Shown here: piece after piece, positions 1-9,198 of the stretch
Position numbering within the stretch: position 1 is the stretch's first letter
Layout of the letters: each line of letters opens with the position of its first letter
DNA from: Streptomyces beigongshangae
GTDB taxonomy: Bacteria > Actinomycetota > Actinomycetes > Streptomycetales > Streptomycetaceae
Assembly (NCBI RefSeq): GCF_019710745.1
Contig: NZ_JAHKJW010000001.1
Location: 1-64,000 of the forward strand
Length of the DNA stretch: 64,000 nucleotides
Direction: 5' to 3'
Program-made: the position numbers and the translations under genes
Notes under the pieces: model-generated
What the model saw: the letters and a program-made list of their open reading frames with translations, nothing else
The model's database searches: none
What the model was told of the DNA's origin: nothing

Positions 1-1781
1 GTGCGGCCCGGGGCGACCGTGCGGCTCGGGGCGGCCGTGCCCTTCGGCGCGTACGCGCCCGGGGCGCCGCCGGGCTTGAGCTGCTGGCCGCCGTCCTGGG
101 CGAGGTGCTTCTCCGCCTGCCCGCCGGTCCGCCCCGGCGCGGACGCGGTGGGGCCGGCGTCGTCGCCGGGCCGGTCGTCCGTCCCGCCGACGATGTACGT
201 GCCGTCGTCACCGGAGTCCTCGGTGTCCTCGGTGCCGTCTTCGCTGCCCTCGCTGCCCTCGCCGCCCTCGCTGCCCTCGCTGCCTTCGCCGCCGTCGTCC
301 TCCGTCTCGTCCGTCTCCTCCGTCTCGTCCGTCTCGTCCGTCTCGTCCGTCTCGTCCGCGCGGCCCGTGTCCTTGGACGCCTCCGCGCCCGCCGCCTTCC
401 TGGGCTTCTTCTTCTCGACCGGGCCGTTCACCACCCATCCCGCGTCGGCCAGCAGGGCCCGTGCCTCGCGGGTGTCCTGCCCGCCGAGCGCCCCGCTGTT
501 GTCGGCGTACGCGTACTGCCCGGCGAGCGCGAGATGGCTGCCGACCGGTTCGGCGGGCAGGCCCAGTGGTTCGAGCACGATCCGGGCGAGCTGCGCGCGG
601 TCGAGGGCACGGGCCACGGCCCGGCGGACCCGCTCGTCGGCGAGCGGGCCCTCGGAGCCGTTCAGCGCGAGCTGGGTGAAGGCGGGTTCGAGGGAGGTGC
701 GGACCTCGAACCCGCGCAGGGAGCGCTGCTGGCGGGCGTACTTCCCGGCGGCCCTGGCCCGCTTCCTGCGGGCCGTGGCCTCCTCGTCGGCCGCCTCCTC
801 GTCGGAGCCGTGCACGACCGCCCAGGACCGCAGCGCCCGGCCCGGGGTGAGGGCGGCACCGGGGCCGTGGACGAGCGAGGCACCCCTGCCCTTCGTGTCG
901 GCCCCGGCGGCCGACGCGACGCGGTGCGCCTCGGACGCGTCGATCTCGGCCAGGTCGAGCCGGCCCGCGGCGAGCGCGGCGACGCGTTTCTCCCGGGGTA
1001 CGGCCCGCAGGACCAGCGCGGAGAGCTTGGCGGGGCGGCCCCACCAGCGGGGGTTGCGCCTGAGGGTGACGTCGCCCGACCGGCGGTCGATCTCGCTGAC
1101 GGTGAACGGACCCGCGGTCACCTTCAGCCTGCGGCGGGCGCTGTCGTTGAAGGTGTCCGGAGCACCCATGACGTTCTTCGGGTACAGCGGCGAGAACAGC
1201 GACTGCCAGTCCGCGTACGGCTTCCTGAAGGTGACCCGCACCTCCAGGTCGCTCGCGCCGCGCTCGATCTTCTCGATGCGCTCGTAGCCGGCGTTGCGGG
1301 CGGTCCAGTACGCGCTGTCCCGGCCGGACAGGGCACGCCACTGGGCGGAGAAGTCCGCGGCGCCGATCTCGCGGCCGTTGCTCCAGACGGCCTGCTGGTT
1401 GAGCTTGTAGAGCACGACCTGCCGGGGCTCGCGCTCGACGACCCTCGCCGACTCCAGGTAGTCGGCGTTGCGCCGCGGCCGGCCGTTCGCATCGAGCCGG
1501 TACAGCGCGGGCAGTACGGCCCCCGCGATCCGGGAGGTGGCGGCGTCCGCGTCCGCCTGGAAGGTGTTGAGGGTCTGCGGCACGCCGTCCACGGCCCAGC
1601 GCACGGTGCCGCCGTCCGCGACCGCGTCGCGCCGCGCGGACGCGGTGTCCTGGTCCGCGGCGGGCCTGCCCGCCGGGTCCTGCTCGCCGCACCCGGCGAG
1701 GGCGGGCACCGCGAGGACACCGGCCGTGAGGAACGCGACCGAGCGCGCCACCGCGCGCGGTCCGACGCCGTCGTGGGACAT
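1..1781 (-). CDS. ABC transporter family 5 solute-binding lipoprotein (C-terminus beyond left edge)
   Basis: Extracytoplasmic substrate-binding lipoprotein of the oligopeptide/nickel type (SBP family 5), which should deliver a peptide-like ligand to an ABC importer. The start is the ATG at 1781, preceded by a perfect GGAGGT site 7 bases upstream. Residues 1-31 form a lipoprotein signal ending in the lipobox LAGC with Cys31. The body shows family features such as 'DGVPQTLNTF' near the mature N-terminus and 'KLNQQAVWSNGREIGAADF', typical of the first lobe. At about residues 475-525 there is a strongly acidic low-complexity insertion of Asp/Glu/Thr then Gly/Glu/Ser, unusual inside this fold. The frame is open to base 3, so the C-terminus lies outside the window. 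No permease or ATPase genes are adjacent on the visible side. Family assignment is fairly secure; ligand unknown. Confidence 0.85.
   Translation of the reverse strand, partial: MSHDGVGPRAVARSVAFLTAGVLAVPALAGCGEQDPAGRPAADQDTASARRDAVADGGTVRWAVDGVPQTLNTFQADADAATSRIAGAVLPALYRLDANGRPRRNADYLESARVVEREPRQVVLYKLNQQAVWSNGREIGAADFSAQWRALSGRDSAYWTARNAGYERIEKIERGASDLEVRVTFRKPYADWQSLFSPLYPKNVMGAPDTFNDSARRRLKVTAGPFTVSEIDRRSGDVTLRRNPRWWGRPAKLSALVLRAVPREKRVAALAAGRLDLAEIDASEAHRVASAAGADTKGRGASLVHGPGAALTPGRALRSWAVVHGSDEEAADEEATARRKRARAAGKYARQQRSLRGFEVRTSLEPAFTQLALNGSEGPLADERVRRAVARALDRAQLARIVLEPLGLPAEPVGSHLALAGQYAYADNSGALGGQDTREARALLADAGWVVNGPVEKKKPRKAAGAEASKDTGRADETDETDETDETEETDETEDDGGEGSEGSEGGEGSEGSEDGTEDTEDSGDDGTYIVGGTDDRPGDDAGPTASAPGRTGGQAEKHLAQDGGQQLKPGGAPGAYAPKGTAAPSRTVAPGR
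205..358 (-). repeat. Low-complexity acidic tract inside the solute-binding protein gene
   Basis: Short in-frame tandem repeats (GAC-GAG-ACG and GAG-GGC-AGC/GAG units) encode (Asp-Glu-Thr)n followed by Gly/Glu/Ser/Asp runs on the minus strand. The tract keeps the reading frame open, so it is an expansion within the protein and not a break. Such trinucleotide-type arrays are prone to length changes by replication slippage. Confidence 0.8.
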
Positions 1782-2121
1782 GACTGGTACCTCCGGGGGC
1801 CGCTCCGCGGGTGAACACGGACGTCCGGTCACGGACGTCCGATCACGTTTGGCTTATTTGGTGTTGATCAGATCTATGCGGCCACTGAAGAGGAAAGGGT
1901 TCAGCGCCGGGGGCCGACACGGCGACGGCGGAGGGGAAGCCCACCCGTACGGCGGACAGGGCTCCCGGGCCCCGGGCCTGCGCGCCGGACACCCCCGCAC
2001 CCGCACGCCCCCGCCGAATCCGTGCACGTCCCTTCACACCGGCAGGTGCGGCACGTCACACTCTCAGGCGCATGAACGTTGCCGCCCTGGGCCGTCGGGT
2101 CCGCGGAAGTGAGGCCGAGCC
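1782..2121. promoter_or_regulatory. Divergent intergenic region with a 14-bp tandem repeat
   Basis: This 340-base gap separates the minus-strand binding-protein gene from the plus-strand succinate dehydrogenase group, so it must hold promoters for both directions. At 1817-1830 and 1831-1844 two tandem 14-mers, ACGGACGTCCGGTC and ACGGACGTCCGATC, differ at one position; each contains the palindrome GGACGTCC. They lie 36-63 bases upstream of the lipoprotein start and look like a double operator. An AT-richer patch (1845-1875) follows. No convincing gene is seen in the remainder. Confidence 0.4.
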
Positions 2122-2412
2122 ATGTCCGTGCACGACGACCTGACGTCAGTCCAGCGCTGCCTCGACGACCTGGTGAGGTCCGTGGGGCGGCTGGAGCAGC
2201 AGCTGGGGGCGGACGGCCTGGAGATGCGCAGGGTGCGCACCGACGCCGACCACCTGCGCGAGAGCGTGGCGCTCCTGCGCGAGGCCGCGCCCGACCTCGT
2301 CGAACCGATCCGCCCCGACCTCGTGACCATCCCCGACACCCCGTACGACAACAGCCTGTGGACGGACTCCGACGACGAGGGTCTCGGCGCCCGCGACCGC
2401 CACGCACCCTGA
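2122..2412 (+). CDS. Hypothetical protein, 96 aa, helical
   Basis: Small acidic soluble protein that I do not recognise beyond a likely conserved actinobacterial hypothetical. Residues 5-60 have a heptad-like pattern ('CLDDLVRSVGRLEQQLGADGL' region, split here by description) suggesting a short coiled coil, and the tail is Asp-rich. No signal peptide or membrane segment is seen. It ends 19 bases before the cytochrome b subunit and probably belongs to the same transcript. The start ATG has a GAGG-type site upstream (GTGAGGCCGAGCC). Function unknown; a role in assembly or regulation of the oxidoreductase would be only a guess from position. Confidence 0.75.
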   Translation: MSVHDDLTSVQRCLDDLVRSVGRLEQQLGADGLEMRRVRTDADHLRESVALLREAAPDLVEPIRPDLVTIPDTPYDNSLWTDSDDEGLGARDRHAP

Positions 2413-2431
2413 TCCCCGACCGGAGCTCTCC

Positions 2432-3262
2432 TTGGCCACTGGTACGGAACCCCAACCGAAGAGCAGCACGCGCGGCGGTGTACGCGGCGGTACGCGCGCC
2501 GCGATCAGCGCCCCGCACCTGCGGACCGACCGCTGGTGGCTGGCGCCCGCCGCGACCGCGGCCGGGCTGCTGGCCTTCGTCGTCTACTCGACCTGGCGGG
2601 CGTTCGCGAACACCGACTACTACGCGGCCCCCTACGTCTCGCCGTTCTACTCGCCGTGCCTGGCGGAGAACTGCGAGCCGATGCGGAACGGGCCCAACTG
2701 GGAGATCTTCGGCAGCTGGTGGGGCCTGTCCCCCGCCCTGCTGGTCCTGATCTTCCCGCTCGGTTTCCGGCTGACCTGCTACTACTACCGCAAGGCCTAC
2801 TACCGGGGCTTCTGGGCCTCGCCGCCGGCCTGCGCGGTCGCCGAGCCGCACAGGAAGTACACCGGCGAGACCCGCTTCCCGCTGGTCCTCCAGAACATGC
2901 ACCGCTACTTCTTCTACGCGGCGGTCCCGGTCGCCGGGATCCTCACGTACGACACCGTGCTCGCCTTCCGGGACGAGCACTACGCGTGGGGCCACATGGG
3001 GCTCGGCACGCTCGTGTTCCTCGTCAACATCGTGCTGATCTGGGCGTACACCTTCTCCTGCCACTCGTGCCGGCACATCGTCGGCGGCAAGCTCAGGCAC
3101 TTCTCCAAGCACCCGGTGCGCTACCGGGCCTGGCAGCTGGCCGGCCGCCTCAACGCCCGCCACATGCAGCTCGCCTGGGCCTCGCTGATCAGCGTGGCGC
3201 TCGCCGACTTCTACGTGTACCTGGTCGCCTCCGGCGCTTTCGACGATCCGAGGTTCTTCTGA
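2432..3262 (+). CDS. Succinate dehydrogenase / fumarate reductase cytochrome b membrane subunit
   Basis: Membrane anchor of a complex II-type enzyme, holding heme and passing electrons between the iron-sulfur protein and the quinone pool. The 276-residue protein has about five hydrophobic segments (roughly residues 38-58, 95-115, 150-172, 187-207, 245-265) with histidines near their ends (His in 'NMHRYFF', 'WGHMGLG', 'CHSCRHIVGG', 'NARHMQLAW') that can ligate heme. The start is a TTG preceded by GGAG; no better start is visible. Its TGA overlaps the ATG of the flavoprotein gene by one base (TGATG), showing translational coupling. It is the single-large-anchor type seen in actinobacterial second succinate dehydrogenases and not the SdhC/SdhD pair. 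Confidence 0.88.
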   Translation: MATGTEPQPKSSTRGGVRGGTRAAISAPHLRTDRWWLAPAATAAGLLAFVVYSTWRAFANTDYYAAPYVSPFYSPCLAENCEPMRNGPNWEIFGSWWGLSPALLVLIFPLGFRLTCYYYRKAYYRGFWASPPACAVAEPHRKYTGETRFPLVLQNMHRYFFYAAVPVAGILTYDTVLAFRDEHYAWGHMGLGTLVFLVNIVLIWAYTFSCHSCRHIVGGKLRHFSKHPVRYRAWQLAGRLNARHMQLAWASLISVALADFYVYLVASGAFDDPRFF

Positions 3263-5205
3263 TGTCCGTGGTCGACCGGCAGGAGTGGGACGTCGTCGTG
3301 GTCGGTGCCGGGGGCGCCGGGCTGCGGGCCGCCGTCGAGGCACGCGAGCGCGGCGCGCGCACGGCGGTGATCTGCAAGTCGCTGTTCGGCAAGGCGCACA
3401 CGGTGATGGCCGAGGGCGGCATCGCGGCGGCCATGGGCAACGTCAACTCCGGTGACAACTGGCAGGTCCACTTCCGCGACACCCTGCGCGGGGGCAAGTT
3501 CCTCAACCAGTGGCGGATGGCCGAACTGCACGCGCAGGAGGCCCCCGACCGCGTGTGGGAGCTGGAGACCTGGGGCGCCCTCTTCGACCGTACGCAGGAC
3601 GGGCGCATCTCCCAGCGCAACTTCGGCGGGCACGAGTACCCGCGCCTCGCGCACGTCGGCGACCGCACGGGCCTCGAACTGATCCGCACGCTCCAGCAGA
3701 AGATCGTGTCGCTGCAGCAGGAGGACTTCGCGGAGACCGGCGACTACGAGTCGCGCCTGAAGGTCTACCAGGAGTGCACGGTCACCCGGATCCTCAAGGA
3801 GGGCGACCGGGTCTGCGGGACCTTCTGCTACGAGCGGGAGTCCGGCCGGTTCTTCGTCCTCGAGGCCCCCTCGGTGGTGGTCGCCACCGGTGGCATCGGC
3901 AAGTCCTTCAAGGTGACGTCGAACTCCTGGGAGTACACCGGCGACGGGCACGCGCTGGCGCTGCTCGCGGGGGCGCCGCTGCTGAACATGGAGTTCGTGC
4001 AGTTCCACCCGACGGGCATGGTCTGGCCGCCGTCGGTGAAGGGCATCCTCGTCACGGAGTCGGTGCGCGGCGACGGCGGGGTGCTCAGGAACTCCGAGGG
4101 CAAGCGGTTCATGTTCGACTACATCCCGGACGTGTTCAAGGAGAAGTACGCGCAGTCGGAGGAGGAGGGCGACCGGTGGTACGAGGACCCTGACCACAAC
4201 CGGCGCCCTCCTGAGCTGCTCCCCCGGGACGAGGTGGCGCGGGCCATCAACTCCGAGGTGAAGGCGGGCCGCGGCTCGCCCCACGGCGGCGTGTTCCTCG
4301 ACGTCTCCACCCGGATGCCCGCCGAGGTGATCCGGCGCCGGCTGCCGTCCATGTACCACCAGTTCAAGGAGCTCGCGGACGTCGACATCACCGCCGAGGC
4401 GATGGAGGTCGGGCCGACCTGCCACTACGTGATGGGCGGGATCGCGGTCGACTCGGACACCGCGGCGGCCCGCGGGGTGCCCGGGCTGTTCGCGGCCGGT
4501 GAGGTCGCGGGTGGGATGCACGGCTCCAACCGGCTCGGCGGGAACTCGCTCTCCGACCTGCTGGTGTTCGGCCGCCGGGCCGGACTGCACGCGGCGCGGT
4601 ACGCGGCGGCGCTCACCGGCGGCCGTCCCGCCGTGGACGGCGCCCAGGTCGACGCGGCCGCCGCGGAGGCCCTGCGGCCCTTCTCCGCCGAGGGGCCCGT
4701 GTCCGGCGGGGACGACGGCCGGCCGCCGGAGAACCCGTACACCGTCCACCAGGCGCTCCAGCAGGCGATGAACGACCTCGTCGGCATCATCCGCAGGGAA
4801 CCGGAGATGGTGGAGGCCCTGGAGAGGCTCGCGGACCTGCGGCTGCGGGCGCGGCGGGCCGGGGTCGAGGGGCACCGGCAGTTCAACCCGGGCTGGCACC
4901 TCGCGCTGGACCTGCGGAACATGCTGCTCGTCAGCGAATGCGTGGCACGGGCCGCGCTGGAGCGCACGGAGTCGCGCGGCGGCCACACCCGTGAGGACCA
5001 TCCGGGGATGGACCGGGCGTGGCGGCGGGTCAACCTGCTCTGCCGGCTGGCCGACCCGACGGGCGGGCCCGCCGCCACGGACCCGGTGCGCGGCCAGATC
5101 GACCTGGTCCGGGAGACCACCGAGCCCATCCGTCCCGACCTGCTCGCCCTCTTCGAGAAGGAGGAGCTGGTCAAGTACCTCGCCGAAGAGGAGCTCCACG
5201 AGTGA
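3262..5205 (+). CDS. sdhA: Succinate dehydrogenase / fumarate reductase flavoprotein subunit
   Basis: Catalytic FAD subunit that interconverts succinate and fumarate, 647 residues. The start is the ATG coupled to the previous stop. Residues 11-40 form the FAD-binding Rossmann segment (GAGGAG at 15-20), His46 in 'FGKAHTVMAEGG' is the expected covalent flavin link, and 'FVQFHPTGM' and 'GMHGSNRLGGNSL' are the substrate-binding and helix motifs of the family. The C-terminal third is the helical SdhA/FrdA domain. It sits in an operon order of membrane-flavoprotein-iron-sulfur and overlaps the iron-sulfur gene by 4 bases. The direction in vivo (oxidation or reduction) cannot be told from sequence. 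It would supply or consume the fumarate handled by the two fumarases encoded near 30-33 kb. Confidence 0.95.
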   Translation: MSVVDRQEWDVVVVGAGGAGLRAAVEARERGARTAVICKSLFGKAHTVMAEGGIAAAMGNVNSGDNWQVHFRDTLRGGKFLNQWRMAELHAQEAPDRVWELETWGALFDRTQDGRISQRNFGGHEYPRLAHVGDRTGLELIRTLQQKIVSLQQEDFAETGDYESRLKVYQECTVTRILKEGDRVCGTFCYERESGRFFVLEAPSVVVATGGIGKSFKVTSNSWEYTGDGHALALLAGAPLLNMEFVQFHPTGMVWPPSVKGILVTESVRGDGGVLRNSEGKRFMFDYIPDVFKEKYAQSEEEGDRWYEDPDHNRRPPELLPRDEVARAINSEVKAGRGSPHGGVFLDVSTRMPAEVIRRRLPSMYHQFKELADVDITAEAMEVGPTCHYVMGGIAVDSDTAAARGVPGLFAAGEVAGGMHGSNRLGGNSLSDLLVFGRRAGLHAARYAAALTGGRPAVDGAQVDAAAAEALRPFSAEGPVSGGDDGRPPENPYTVHQALQQAMNDLVGIIRREPEMVEALERLADLRLRARRAGVEGHRQFNPGWHLALDLRNMLLVSECVARAALERTESRGGHTREDHPGMDRAWRRVNLLCRLADPTGGPAATDPVRGQIDLVRETTEPIRPDLLALFEKEELVKYLAEEELHE

Positions 5206-5981
5206 GCAGCAGCTATGAGGCCCGTTTCCGGGTGTGGCGCGGGGACGTGGGGGGCGGCGCCCTGGAGGACTTCGGGGTCGAGGTGAACGAGGGCGAGGTG
5301 GTCCTCGACATCATCCACCGGCTCCAGGCGACCCAGGCCCCGGACCTCGCCGTGCGCTGGAACTGCAAGGCGGGCAAGTGCGGTTCGTGCTCGGCCGAGA
5401 TCAACGGCCGGCCGCGGCTGCTGTGCATGACCCGTATGTCGGTGTTCACGCGGGAGGAGACCGTCACCGTCACCCCCCTGCGGGCCTTCCCGGTGGTCCG
5501 CGACCTCGTCACCGACGTCGGCTTCAACTACACGAAGGCGCGGGAGGTGCCCGCGTTCGTACCGCCCGGGGGTGTCGGACCCGGTGAGTACCGGATGATG
5601 CAGGAGGACGTCGACCGGCCGCAGGAATTCCGCAAGTGCATCGAGTGCTTCCTGTGCCAGGACACCTGCCACGTGGTGCGCGACCACGAGGAGAACAAGA
5701 CCGCCTTCGCCGGCCCGCGCTTCCTGATGCGGGTGGCCGAGCTGGACATGCACCCGCTGGACGCCGCCGGCGAGAGCGGCCTGGACCGCAGGAGGACGGC
5801 CCAGGACGAGCACGGCCTCGGCTACTGCAACATCACCAAGTGCTGCACGGAGGTCTGCCCCGAGGGCATCAGGATCACCGACAACGCGCTGATCCCCCTG
5901 AAGGAGCGCGCGGCCGACCGGAAGTACGACCCGCTGGTCTGGCTGGGGTCGAAGATCAGGAGGCGCTCTCCGGGAGAGTGA
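5202..5981 (+). CDS. sdhB: Succinate dehydrogenase / fumarate reductase iron-sulfur subunit
   Basis: Electron-transfer subunit of the complex, 259 residues, starting at the GTG that overlaps the flavoprotein stop (GTGA). The N-terminal ferredoxin fold carries the [2Fe-2S] cysteines C55, C60, C63 and C75 ('CKAGKCGSC...C'). The C-terminal helical domain has 'CIECFLCQDTC' (C146, C149, C152, C156) and a second set around C209, C215 and C219 ('CCTEVCP') for the [4Fe-4S] and [3Fe-4S] centres. All expected ligands are present. This is the last gene of the operon; the 83 bases to the convergent phosphatase gene are G-rich without an obvious hairpin. Confidence 0.95.
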   Translation: MSSSYEARFRVWRGDVGGGALEDFGVEVNEGEVVLDIIHRLQATQAPDLAVRWNCKAGKCGSCSAEINGRPRLLCMTRMSVFTREETVTVTPLRAFPVVRDLVTDVGFNYTKAREVPAFVPPGGVGPGEYRMMQEDVDRPQEFRKCIECFLCQDTCHVVRDHEENKTAFAGPRFLMRVAELDMHPLDAAGESGLDRRRTAQDEHGLGYCNITKCCTEVCPEGIRITDNALIPLKERAADRKYDPLVWLGSKIRRRSPGE

Positions 5982-6064
5982 CCTCGCAGGGACGGGGACA
6001 GGGACGGCGGGCGGAGGGGGAGGGCAGGGGCGGCAGGCGGGGGGGCGGGCGAGGGTGGCGGGGG

Positions 6065-8935
6065 TCAGAACAGGCTCAGCAGGGCCTCCGCCGGGTCCTT
6101 GAGGCCCTTTCCGCCGCTGGGCAGGGGAAGTTCGAACCACACCGTCTTGCCGCGCGGTGTGCGGCGGGAGCCCCAGGCGGCGCTGAGGAGACCCACCAGC
6201 TGCAGTCCGCGGCCGCCCTCGTCCGTGTCGCGGGCCCGGCGGCGGCGGGGCTGGACGAGACCGGCGTCCCAGACCTCGCAGACCAGGGTGCGGTCCAGCA
6301 GGAGACGCAGCCGGATCTCGCCCTCGCCGTAGCGCAGGGCGTTGGTGACCAGCTCGCTGACGAGCAGTTCGGCCGTGTCGACGAGCGGCTCCAGGTCCCA
6401 GCCCACCAGCCGGTTGCGGGCGAACTCGCGGGCGCGGCCCACACTGCGCGGTTCGCGCGGCAGCGTCCAGTCGCCCACCGACTCGGCGGGCAGCCCCTGG
6501 ACACGTGCCATCAGCAACGCGATGTCGTCCTCGCCGTGGTGCGTGTCCAGGGTGCTCAGGACGTGGTCGCAGACGTCCTCCAGCGGCTCGGAGGGGTCGG
6601 TGAGAGCGCCCACGAATGCCCGCAGGCCCTCGTCCAGCGGGTGGTCGCGGGATTCGACCAGCCCGTCCGTGTAGAGCGCGAGGAGGGCACCCTCCGGGAG
6701 GTCCACCTCCACCTCCTCGAACGGCTCGCCGCCGACGCCGAGCGGTATCCCCGGCGGTACGTCGAGCATGAGCGCGCCCTCGCCGGGCTCGACCAGGACC
6801 GGCGGGAGGTGGCCGGCGTTGGCGAACGTACAGCGGCGGGTGACGGAGTCGTAGACCGCGTACACGCAGGTGGCGAGGTACACCTCGGAGAGGTCGGCGT
6901 CCCGGGACTGGCGGGCGCCGCGGGTGGACTGCTGGGTGCCGCCGGGCGTGCCCAGACCGCGGGCGATCTCGTCCAGCGCGGAGAGCACCTCGGCCGGTTC
7001 GAGGTCGAGGAGCGCGAGGGTCCGTACGGCCGTGCGGAGCTCGCCCATCGCGACGGCCGCCCGCAGACCGCGCCCCATCACGTCGCCGACGACCAGCGCC
7101 GTGCGGTGTCCGGGCAGTTCGATGACGTCGAACCAGTCGCCGCCGACCTCCGTGGCCGCGTTGCCGGGGAGGTAGCGGCAGGCGATGTCCAGGCCGGATG
7201 CCTCCGGGTCGCCGGGCGGCAGCAGGGAGCGCTGCAGGATCAGGGCGCGCTCGTGCTCGCGGCGGTACAGGCGCGCGTTGTCCATGCAGACGGCGGCCCG
7301 TGCGGCCAGCTCGACCGCCAGCGCCCGGTCGCGCTCCCCGAACGGCTCGCTGCCCTTCGTACGGGAGAACTGGACGAGGCCGACGACCGTGTCGTGGGCG
7401 ACCATCGGCACCGCGAGCGTGGACTGGATCAGGCCACCCTCCTCGGCGGCCACGGTCTGCGGCCTGGCGGTGCGCAGGGCGTCCGCGCAGGCGGAGTTGA
7501 AGGCGAAGTGGTGGACCGCGCCGACGCCGACGGGCTTCGGACCGCCGACGAAGGGCGCGTCGGACACGGCGCTGGCGAAGGCGACACGGCGCAGTTGCGC
7601 ACTGCCGTCGGCGAGACCGGGCGGGGTCTCGTCACCGGCGAGCAGGCCCTGGTAGAGGTCGACGGAGGCCAGGTCGCAGAAGCCGGGCACGGCCACGTCG
7701 AGCAGTTCGCGGGCCGTGGTCTCCAGATCGAGCGAGTTGCCTATCCGCGCGCCCGCCTCGTTCAGGAGGGCGAGATTGCGCCGCGCCTGCGCGGCCTCAC
7801 GGGCGGCGGCGCGGCGCGCGGTGATGTCGGTGCCCAGCCACGCGATACCGATCGGACGGCCGGAACCGCCGTGCACGCGGTAGAGGTTGATGGACCAGTG
7901 GCGCCGCTCGGGGGAGCCCGGCACGGTGCCCGTGACCAGCATCTCGGTGACGGAGTCGCCCGTCTCCAGGACCCGGTGCAGGATCGCCGAGACGCGTTCG
8001 GCCTCGCTCGGCGACAGGTAGTCCCGGACGGTGCGGCCGCGGTGGTCGTCGACCGTGCCGCCGAAGATCGAGGCGAACCGCCGATTGGCGCGGCGGATCC
8101 GCAGGTCCGGGTCGATGAGGAGGAACCCGAAAGGAGATTGGCCGAAAATGGCCTGCGAGGCGGCGAGATCCGTCTCGATGCTGCGGAGCGTGCGGACGTC
8201 CACGACGATGCAGACGGCGGCCCGCTCGCCCTCCGCGGTCCGTGTCGGCATGACGTAGATCTCGGCGAGTCCCTCGACGACGCGACCGGAGCCCTCGGGG
8301 TCGGGCAGCCGGAAGGGGATCACACCGGTCCACTCCCTGCCGTCGAGGACCTCGGCCATCTTCCGCTGTCCGAAGTCGCGCCGGTCCTCGGCGACGAACG
8401 CCTCGATGGGGTCCAGGCCCACGGCACGGTCGGTGGGGATGCCGAACAGATGCTCGGCGCGGAGGCTCCACTGGTCGACGAGGCCGTCGGGGCCGATCGA
8501 GAACGAGGCGACCTTGATGTAGTCGTAGATGGAGCCGGGCGGGTTGCTCTGCCACACGACCTCGCCGGGCGCGTCGCCCGGCCCGCCACCGGGAACGTCG
8601 CCCGCGCCACCGGGAAGGTCGTGTGCGTCACCGGGGAGGTCGTGCGTGTCGCCGCGGATCCCGTCCGCAGGTCCGGTCGGGGATGCGGCCGGGGATCCGG
8701 TCCTGGCTCCGTACGCGGGTCCGCCCGGCGTTCCGCGGTCCGGCGCGCCGCGGTCCGGCGTTCCGCGGCGCGGCATTTCACGGGCGGGCGTCCGGCGGTC
8801 CGGCGTCCGGCGATGCGGCATTCCGTCCGGCGCGCCGCCGGCCGCGGGCACGGCGCCATCGCCTGCCGTCGCATCAGCCATCGCGTCGCCCGACGGGCCC
8901 TCGGGCTCCGTGGCCTTCGCTGGTATCTCGCTCAC
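6065..8935 (-). CDS. PAS-PAS-GAF-SpoIIE phosphatase with HATPase domain
   Basis: Large signalling protein of 956 residues that combines sensing, a PP2C-type (SpoIIE/RsbU) phosphatase and an RsbW-like ATP-binding domain. It would dephosphorylate an anti-anti-sigma factor and possibly phosphorylate or bind one. After a Pro/Gly/Arg-rich tail (about 25-120) come two PAS domains (about 125-355; 'FGQSPFGFLLIDPDLRIRRAN' region), a GAF domain (about 370-540), the phosphatase (about 560-790; metal-site 'GGDWFD', 'GDVMGRG', 'YTDGLVESR') and the HATPase domain (about 830-950; 'ELVTNALRYG', 'GGRGLQLV'). The GTG at 8935 is chosen because GGAGGGG lies 9 bases upstream; the frame stays open further upstream but without a better site. 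A free HATPase protein is encoded just upstream. Confidence 0.9.
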   Translation of the reverse strand: MSEIPAKATEPEGPSGDAMADATAGDGAVPAAGGAPDGMPHRRTPDRRTPAREMPRRGTPDRGAPDRGTPGGPAYGARTGSPAASPTGPADGIRGDTHDLPGDAHDLPGGAGDVPGGGPGDAPGEVVWQSNPPGSIYDYIKVASFSIGPDGLVDQWSLRAEHLFGIPTDRAVGLDPIEAFVAEDRRDFGQRKMAEVLDGREWTGVIPFRLPDPEGSGRVVEGLAEIYVMPTRTAEGERAAVCIVVDVRTLRSIETDLAASQAIFGQSPFGFLLIDPDLRIRRANRRFASIFGGTVDDHRGRTVRDYLSPSEAERVSAILHRVLETGDSVTEMLVTGTVPGSPERRHWSINLYRVHGGSGRPIGIAWLGTDITARRAAAREAAQARRNLALLNEAGARIGNSLDLETTARELLDVAVPGFCDLASVDLYQGLLAGDETPPGLADGSAQLRRVAFASAVSDAPFVGGPKPVGVGAVHHFAFNSACADALRTARPQTVAAEEGGLIQSTLAVPMVAHDTVVGLVQFSRTKGSEPFGERDRALAVELAARAAVCMDNARLYRREHERALILQRSLLPPGDPEASGLDIACRYLPGNAATEVGGDWFDVIELPGHRTALVVGDVMGRGLRAAVAMGELRTAVRTLALLDLEPAEVLSALDEIARGLGTPGGTQQSTRGARQSRDADLSEVYLATCVYAVYDSVTRRCTFANAGHLPPVLVEPGEGALMLDVPPGIPLGVGGEPFEEVEVDLPEGALLALYTDGLVESRDHPLDEGLRAFVGALTDPSEPLEDVCDHVLSTLDTHHGEDDIALLMARVQGLPAESVGDWTLPREPRSVGRAREFARNRLVGWDLEPLVDTAELLVSELVTNALRYGEGEIRLRLLLDRTLVCEVWDAGLVQPRRRRARDTDEGGRGLQLVGLLSAAWGSRRTPRGKTVWFELPLPSGGKGLKDPAEALLSLF

Positions 8936-9198
8936 GCGAACCGTCCCCTCCAGCTCACCGCGCCCGGCACCGGTCACCGACAGCGGCTGCCCGCAGTATC
9001 CAGCACTACGATGCCGCACAACACGGTGTTCACGATCACAGCACGGTCCCGATGCTTTTAGGACCGGCTGTGACAGACACTCCCAGTCTTCTAACCACGA
9101 GGCACCCCGTCGAACCCCTGTCTTGGCCGGTCCTGCATGTCCGGGGCCCACCGGACCCCGGACGGACCCCGGGCGGACTCCCGCCGGCGGACTTCCGC

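Noticed and set aside
1901..3343. Long minus-strand open frame opposite the cytochrome b gene
   Set aside because: Arg/Pro/Gly-rich translation with no domain, and it lies opposite a well-supported membrane subunit gene.
5636..9061. Very long plus-strand open frame across the SpoIIE-type phosphatase gene
   Set aside because: It is antisense to a gene with clear domains and full third-base bias; long antisense frames are expected at this GC content.
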